This document shows positions 14,643 to 18,697 of a stretch of 18,697 nucleotides of DNA, piece after piece. The stretch covers positions 1 through 18,697 of the forward strand of contig CAZHWR010000035.1 of assembly GCA_964536085.1 (NCBI GenBank), given 5' to 3'. The DNA comes from CAZHWR01 sp964536085. Lineage in GTDB: Bacteria > Bacillota > Clostridia > Oscillospirales > Ruminococcaceae. A model generated the notes under the pieces. That model did not search any database, was not told the origin of the DNA, and saw only the letters and a list, made by a program, of their open reading frames with translations. Position numbers and translations under genes: made by a program. Position 1 is the first letter of the stretch. Each line of letters starts with the position of its first letter.

Positions 14643-15845
14643 TTGAAAATCTTGGTTATCAACGCGGGAAGCTCGTCTTTGAAGTATCAGTTTATCGATA
14701 TGGACGGAGAAATGGTTATTGCCAAAGGAAACTGCGAAAGGATTGGCATTGATGGTAAAATAACTCATAAAACCGCCGACGGAAGAAGTTATACGGAAAA
14801 TTGTGATTTTCCAACTCACACCGAGGCGTTTGAAAAGCTGGTTGAAGTTTTAACAAAGAGCGACGCTGCAGTTATTAAGGAAATGTCGGAAATATCAGCA
14901 GTAGGTCACAGAGTCGTTCAGGGGGCGGAGGTTTTTCCTAAGCCCTGTCTTGCAAACGACGAGGTCATCGATAAGATAGACGAATTATCAGAGCTTGCTC
15001 CGGTTCACAATCACGGTCATGCTCTGGCGCTCAGAGCATGTAAAAAGGTGCTGCCCGCGAACGTTCCGCAGGTCTGCGTATTTGACACGGGATTTCATCA
15101 GACAATGCCCAGAAAGGCGTATATGTACGGACTGCCTTACGAGGATTATGAGAAATACCATGTAAGAAAATACGGTTTCCACGGCACGAGCCACAGATTT
15201 GTTTCTGCAAATCTTGCCAAGGAACTCGGAAAAGATATCCGTGATATGAAAATCGTTTCCTGCCATTTGGGCAACGGATCGTCTGTAACCGCAATCGACG
15301 GCGGAGTCTCGGTCGACACATCAATGGGCTTCACACCGCTCGACGGACTTATCATGGGAACAAGAACCGGTTCGGTTGACCCGTCCGCAGTTACTTATAT
15401 TGCCGACAAGCACGGCTTCACGCCGTCTGAAATGGCGGACTACATGAATAAAAAGTCCGGTTTTTTGGGCGTTTCGGGTATTTCGTCCGACAACAGGGAT
15501 ATCGCCGCCGCGATGAACGAGGGCAACGAAAGAGCGGCGCTCGTGTCAGAGATGCTGTCGTATCAGGTCAAAAAGTTTATCGGCTCTTACGCCGCCGCCA
15601 TGAACGGACTTGACGCCGTTTTGTTCACGGGCGGTATAGGTGAAAACGCGCCCGAGGTAAGAGAGGGCGTTTGTAAAGATATGGAGTTTTTCGGAATAAC
15701 GCTTGACAAACAGGCAAACGAAAAACGCGGAGAACTGGTGAGAATATCAACTCCCGAATCCAGAGTTCAGGTATGGGTAGTACCCACCAATGAAGAATTG
15801 CTGATTGCAAGAGATACACTGAACATAGTTAATAATTTAAGATAA
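14643..15845 (+). CDS. ackA: Acetate kinase
   Basis: AckA interconverts acetyl-phosphate plus ADP and acetate plus ATP, the energy-yielding last step of acetate fermentation. From TTG at 14643 the protein has 400 residues, the usual length, and begins with KILVINAGSSSLKYQF (Asn7). AAAGGAAG (14628-14635) lies seven bases before this TTG. An upstream in-frame ATG at 14625 has no ribosome site and one at 14544 precedes the promoter hexamer, so both are rejected. Conserved blocks are AVGHRVVQGAEVF, VFDTGFHQTMP, RKYGFHGTSHRFV, VSCHLGNGSSV, MGTRTGSVDPS and FTGGIGENAPEVRE. No phosphotransacetylase gene is adjacent. The VanW gene follows after 17 bases and probably shares the transcript. Confidence 0.97.
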   Translation: MKILVINAGSSSLKYQFIDMDGEMVIAKGNCERIGIDGKITHKTADGRSYTENCDFPTHTEAFEKLVEVLTKSDAAVIKEMSEISAVGHRVVQGAEVFPKPCLANDEVIDKIDELSELAPVHNHGHALALRACKKVLPANVPQVCVFDTGFHQTMPRKAYMYGLPYEDYEKYHVRKYGFHGTSHRFVSANLAKELGKDIRDMKIVSCHLGNGSSVTAIDGGVSVDTSMGFTPLDGLIMGTRTGSVDPSAVTYIADKHGFTPSEMADYMNKKSGFLGVSGISSDNRDIAAAMNEGNERAALVSEMLSYQVKKFIGSYAAAMNGLDAVLFTGGIGENAPEVREGVCKDMEFFGITLDKQANEKRGELVRISTPESRVQVWVVPTNEELLIARDTLNIVNNLR

Positions 15846-15862
15846 TCAAGCGGGGCTTTATA

Positions 15863-17296
15863 ATGCGCTTTTTAAAATCGCGAACAGGTAAAATCATATC
15901 GGCTGTTGTCGCCGTGGCTTTGATAGCCGCGGCCGGCGTTGCCGCGTTTAAAATTTATTCCTCCGAAAAGGCAAAGCGCGAAAGCGAGGAATACGCGCAG
16001 ATGGTCAAGGCAGCGGTTGAGTCCGCGGACGACAGCGTTATATACAACGGTATATATATAAACGGAGTCGACGTGGGCGGAATGACAAAATCAAAAGCGA
16101 TAAAAAAGCTCAGAAAAATACAAGACAGCCTGCGCCCGGATATCAATATCAGGGTAAAAACTCCCGATGGCACAGTGAAACTCACCGAGGACGATTTTGA
16201 ATTTACTTATAATACGAGAAAAATCGTTAGAAAAGCGTTTAATTACGGTAAATCGGGAAGCGACGAAGAACGGTACGCTGTCCTGACCGAGCTTGAACAG
16301 GCTAAAAAGGAATACTCAATTACCGCGAAGCTTGTGATGTCGTCGATAAACACCGTTATCAAGAATATAGCCGCAGACGTCGATATAGCGGTCGTTGAAC
16401 CGCGTATAACAGATTTTTTGCCGAAAGGCTCGGAAATGTTCGTTATCTCGGACGGCAAAAACGGCAGAGAGCTTGACAGGGACGATTTAAAGAAAAAGCT
16501 TAAAAAGATTCTGAAAGCCGACGAGAAAAAAGGAACGGTCAAGGCGGTGACTAACGTAGTTAAATTTATCGACACTACTGCGGGAATCAAAAAGCGGGTC
16601 GTAGAAAAAAGCAGCTTCTCTACAGTCTCCACCAATGTTGCCGCCGCAAATGAAAATATGCGGCTCGCGCTCAGTTCGGTAAACGGGACAAGGCTGGAGC
16701 CGGGCGAAACGTTTTCATTTAATAAAACTACGGGCGATACCACGAACGGCTCAAACGGATATAAAATGGCGGGCGCGATAAGCAACGGAAAGCTCATCGA
16801 GGAATACGGCGGAGGAATCTGTCAGGCTTCCACAACGGTATACGGAGCCGTTTTGCGCGCGGATCTTGAAATTGTCGAGCGGCACAATCACACATGGCCT
16901 TCGGTTTACGTCCCGATAGGGCAGGACGCAAGCGTAGACTATCCTTCATCGGATTTTCAGTTCAAAAACAACAAAAGCTATCCGATATTTATCTACGCGA
17001 ATATGTCGGGTACAACGCTTACAGTTGAGATTTTCGGCGATAAAGATGCTAACGCTGATTATGATGAAATCAAGGTCGTTTCCGAAAAGACCGAAACGAT
17101 CGAACAGCCGGCTGACATAACTCAGAAGGATTCGTCCTTAAAAGCGGGCGAGAGCAAGGTTGAGCGCGAAGGGCGCGAAGGATACCGCGCAAAGGCGTAT
17201 AAGGTATATTATAAAAACGGAGTTGAAATCAGAAGAACGGAAATAGCGTCTTCCTATTATCCGCCGCTTGCTAAAATAACACGCGTCGGAAGTTAA
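15863..17296 (+). CDS. VanW family cell-surface protein with peptidoglycan-binding-like and G5 domains
   Basis: The 477-residue protein has a short basic N-terminus, a hydrophobic anchor (KIISAVVAVALIAAAGVAAF, residues 10-29), and a long extracellular part. Residues of about 60-170 (NGVDVGGMTKSKAIKKL) match the peptidoglycan-binding-type repeat that commonly precedes VanW. The VanW domain spans about 255-390 with LEPGETFSFNKTTG, GGGICQASTTVYGAVLRA (Cys320) and HNHTWPSVYVPIGQDASVDY. A G5-like beta domain (SKVEREGREGYRAKAYKVYY) forms the C-terminus. VanW function is unknown despite its occurrence in some vancomycin-resistance clusters; wall attachment is likely. It follows ackA by 17 bases, has a weak GGGG ribosome site, and has no clear terminator before the rplU promoter. 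Confidence 0.92.
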   Translation: MRFLKSRTGKIISAVVAVALIAAAGVAAFKIYSSEKAKRESEEYAQMVKAAVESADDSVIYNGIYINGVDVGGMTKSKAIKKLRKIQDSLRPDINIRVKTPDGTVKLTEDDFEFTYNTRKIVRKAFNYGKSGSDEERYAVLTELEQAKKEYSITAKLVMSSINTVIKNIAADVDIAVVEPRITDFLPKGSEMFVISDGKNGRELDRDDLKKKLKKILKADEKKGTVKAVTNVVKFIDTTAGIKKRVVEKSSFSTVSTNVAAANENMRLALSSVNGTRLEPGETFSFNKTTGDTTNGSNGYKMAGAISNGKLIEEYGGGICQASTTVYGAVLRADLEIVERHNHTWPSVYVPIGQDASVDYPSSDFQFKNNKSYPIFIYANMSGTTLTVEIFGDKDANADYDEIKVVSEKTETIEQPADITQKDSSLKAGESKVEREGREGYRAKAYKVYYKNGVEIRRTEIASSYYPPLAKITRVGS

Positions 17297-17304
17297 AAAA
17301 CATG

Positions 17305-17334
17305 TTGACATTTTATACCTGTTTATGATAAAAT
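17305..17334 (+). promoter_or_regulatory. Promoter of the rplU-prp-rpmA operon
   Basis: TTGACA (17305-17310) and TAAAAT (17329-17334) are separated by 18 bases. The promoter begins eight bases after the VanW gene ends. Transcription would start near 17341, at the structured leader. Confidence 0.8.
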
Positions 17335-17337
17335 ATT

Positions 17338-17418
17338 AAAGCCGCGTATGTCGGGCTTTTTAAACGGCTTTTGCCGGCCCATCATAGCGAGTTTATAGAA
17401 AGAGGCAGGTGCCTTATA
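17338..17418 (+). promoter_or_regulatory. Structured leader of rplU (likely L21 leader)
   Basis: The about 80-base leader contains AAAGCCG (17338-17344) pairing with CGGCTTT (17365-17371). GGCA-GG-TGCC lies at 17404-17413 directly before the rplU ATG, placing the Shine-Dalgarno-like AGGTG in a small hairpin. A conserved L21 leader is known in Bacillota at this position and is thought to mediate control by the ribosomal protein. I assign it by position and structure, not by matching every conserved base. Confidence 0.6.
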
Positions 17419-17730
17419 ATGTACGCAGTTATTGAAACAGGCGGTAAACAGTACCGTGTAAGCGAAGGCGATACGATTTTCATCGAAAAATTGGACGTTG
17501 AAGCTGAAAGCAAAGTGGATTTCGACAAGGTAATAGCAGTCTCAAAGGACGACGGCATAACCGTCGGCGCTCCTTATGTTGACGGCGCTTCGGTTGAAGC
17601 GACTGTCGTTAAAAACGGCAGGGGCAAAAAGGTTACGGTATTCACCTACAGACCTAAAAAGGACTATAAGCGCAAGCTCGGTCACAGGCAGCCGTACACA
17701 ATGGTTAAAATCGAAGCCATCAAGGCATAG
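17419..17730 (+). CDS. rplU: 50S ribosomal protein L21
   Basis: L21 binds 23S rRNA in the large subunit. The 103-residue product begins MYAVIETGGKQYRVSEGD, the hallmark N-terminus, and ends in the basic KKDYKRKLGHRQPYTMVKIEAI typical of L21. The ATG at 17419 is chosen because the family starts there; the longer frame from 17371 runs through the leader RNA. It is first of the conserved rplU-prp-rpmA order of Bacillota, with only two bases between its stop and the next start. Confidence 0.98.
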   Translation: MYAVIETGGKQYRVSEGDTIFIEKLDVEAESKVDFDKVIAVSKDDGITVGAPYVDGASVEATVVKNGRGKKVTVFTYRPKKDYKRKLGHRQPYTMVKIEAIKA

Positions 17731-17732
17731 TA

Positions 17733-18050
17733 ATGATTCGCGCTGAATTTTTCCGCGGAGAAAAAGGTCTTTTTGGCTTTTGTGTCAGCGGTCACGCAGA
17801 GTATGCCGATTACGGCGAAGATATCGTGTGCGCTGCGGTCACATCCGCGATACAGCTTACTGCCAACGGCATAACCGAGGTTATAAACGCTCCGTGCGAG
17901 CTTTATGCCGGGCAGAACAAAATAATGTTAAAGTTGTCGGATTGCTCGAATAGCGCGGCGGTCGATTTTATATCGGCGCTGCAAATTCACCTTTCGGTGC
18001 TTGCCGAAAGCTATCCCGATAACATCTGTTTAGAATTTTCGGAGGTGTAA
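17733..18050 (+). CDS. prp: Ribosomal-processing cysteine protease Prp
   Basis: Prp (formerly YsxB, DUF464) is the protease that removes the N-terminal extension of ribosomal protein L27 in Bacillota, a step essential in Staphylococcus. The 105-residue protein shows the catalytic pair in SGHAEYADYGEDIVCAAVTS: His21 and Cys33. It begins two bases after the L21 stop and ends four bases before the L27 start; its last codons contain the GGAGGTG ribosome site of rpmA (18041-18047). Its position between rplU and rpmA, and the cleavable L27 next to it, support the role. Confidence 0.95.
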   Translation: MIRAEFFRGEKGLFGFCVSGHAEYADYGEDIVCAAVTSAIQLTANGITEVINAPCELYAGQNKIMLKLSDCSNSAAVDFISALQIHLSVLAESYPDNICLEFSEV

Positions 18051-18054
18051 ATCA

Positions 18055-18333
18055 ATGTTAAAGCTTGATATTCAATTTTTCGCACATAAAAAAGGAATGG
18101 GCTCCACAAAAAACGGACGCGATTCCGAATCCAAACGTTTGGGCGTAAAGCGCGCGGACGGTCAGTTTGTTCTGGCGGGTAACATACTCGTTAAACAGCG
18201 CGGAACTCACATCCATCCCGGTGAAAACGTAGGCCGCGGATCGGACGACACTCTGTTCGCTCTGATAGACGGAACAGTTAAGTTCGAACGCGTAGGCCGC
18301 GACCGCAAACGTGTAAGCGTTTACGCTCAGTAA
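18055..18333 (+). CDS. rpmA: 50S ribosomal protein L27 with Prp-cleavable N-terminus
   Basis: L27 lies near the peptidyl transferase centre. The 92-residue precursor starts MLKLDIQFFAHKKGMGST. In Bacillota the first nine residues (ending QFF) are removed by Prp before Ala10, leaving the mature AHKKG end that reaches toward the P-site tRNA. The rest (NGRDSESKRLGVKRADGQFV and GTHIHPGENVGRG) is standard. The ribosome site GGAGGTG is well placed. It is the last gene of the operon and is followed by a strong terminator, so the usual downstream obgE is not co-transcribed here. Confidence 0.98.
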   Translation: MLKLDIQFFAHKKGMGSTKNGRDSESKRLGVKRADGQFVLAGNILVKQRGTHIHPGENVGRGSDDTLFALIDGTVKFERVGRDRKRVSVYAQ

Positions 18334-18344
18334 TCATTAAGCTT

Positions 18345-18378
18345 AAAAAAACCTTCGGCTAATGCCGAAGGTTTTTTT
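18345..18378 (+). terminator. Terminator of the rplU-prp-rpmA operon
   Basis: A perfect 15-bp stem (18345-18359 with 18364-18378), seven A, CCTTCGGC, loop TAAT, and the complement ending in seven T. It lies 11 bases after the rpmA stop. This is a textbook strong intrinsic terminator. Confidence 0.95.
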
Positions 18379-18667
18379 CATGATGACAATAATTATATTT
18401 CTGTGCGGCGCAGTACGCTTGCATTATTTTGCAGCTTTATGTTGAATTGTGATACTGCGTTTTATCGCTTTCAGCTTGTTTGTCGCTTAAATATGCTAAA
18501 TGCGGCTTGCAGATATTAGACGATAAGCGACAGACGGCGGGCGGAAAGCGTGAAAAACTTGCGAAAAAAGGGCTGCAATTTCGGCACAATTATGATAAAA
18601 TAGTATTTGTATAATTGTGCCTATTTTTCGGTAATGGGCGCAAACTACTTAACAGAGGTGTATTTGA
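18379..18667. other. Regulatory-looking spacer with two inverted repeats
   Basis: There is no credible gene in this 289-base stretch. A 12-bp inverted repeat with one G-U pair (18478-18489 with 18524-18535, core TGTCGCTTA/TAAGCGACA) encloses 34 bases. Further on, GGCACAATT (18583-18591) and AATTGTGCC (18613-18621) flank 21 AT-rich bases holding TATGAT (18591-18596), with TATAAT (18610-18615) overlapping the right arm. These AT hexamers are possible -10 elements for the gene starting at 18668, though no good -35 is spaced 17 bases from either. Confidence 0.5.
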
Positions 18668-18697
18668 ATGGTTGCAAGGCAAATGTCCCCTGTTCTG
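18668..18697 (+). CDS. Start of an unidentified gene, cut by the window edge
   Basis: AGAGGTG (18654-18660) is followed after seven bases by ATG and an open frame reading MVARQMSPVL to the end of the window. Ten residues are too few for identification. It does not match the usual start of ObgE, which often follows rpmA, and a terminator separates it from that operon. Confidence 0.5.
   Translation, partial: MVARQMSPVL

Noticed and set aside
17371..17418. Longer L21 start at TTG 17371
   Set aside because: L21 begins MYAVIETGGKQ; the extra codons are the leader RNA.
1..18697. CRISPR array, tRNA, rRNA, prophage, toxin-antitoxin or defence operon
   Set aside because: I looked for regularly spaced repeats, CCA-ended cloverleaf sequence, integrase/transposase motifs and paired small genes on both strands and found none that held up.

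Overview
The window looks like an ordinary chromosomal stretch of a low-to-mid GC member of the Clostridia (Bacillota), probably a gut-type oscillospiraceous bacterium known from a draft or metagenome assembly. The reasons are a SAM-I riboswitch in front of metK, an rplU-prp-rpmA operon whose L27 carries the Bacillota-type cleavable N-terminus, a DUF1540 protein, TmcAL (YlbM) beside acetate kinase, RecD2, strong GGAGG ribosome binding sites, and a 10-N scaffold gap at 12109-12118. The lineage below Clostridia is inference.

Layout. At 1-166 the tail of a Lys-rich, cell-wall-binding-repeat-like protein enters from the left and ends in a bidirectional terminator. At 294-3370 (minus strand) is a sugar ABC importer operon: lipoprotein binding protein, then two permeases. 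It has no ATPase gene, and a 12-bp palindrome lies in its candidate promoter. A DUF1540 peptide follows at 3688-3855 (minus). Next comes a TTGACA-17-TATAAT promoter, a SAM-I riboswitch with terminator, and metK (4275-5453). The gap behind metK holds a roughly 204-bp near-palindromic element (5479-5682). Then come a small membrane-anchored unknown protein, recD2, a frameshifted comF, and an mreB-type gene, all on the plus strand and ending in a strong bidirectional terminator (10302-10339).

A minus-strand group follows: a mutarotase-fold protein (12192-13127), an asparaginase whose start lies at the scaffold gap, and a HAD hydrolase interrupted by one in-frame TAA. tmcAL (minus) and ackA (plus) are divergent; ackA is followed closely by a VanW/G5 cell-surface protein. 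The last operon is rplU-prp-rpmA, with its own promoter and a structured leader, closed by a 15-bp-stem terminator. A 289-bp regulatory-looking spacer with two inverted repeats then leads to the first codons of a further gene at the right edge.

Functional links: Prp removes the N-terminal extension of L27 encoded next to it. TmcAL and AckA both act on acetate. SAM made by MetK is the ligand of the riboswitch in front of metK. RecD2 and ComF are both DNA-processing or competence-type functions and are translationally coupled. I see no defence system, prophage, CRISPR array, rRNA or tRNA. The least explained items are the palindromic element at 5479-5682, the two single-lesion genes (comF and the HAD hydrolase), and the inverted repeats at 18478-18621.
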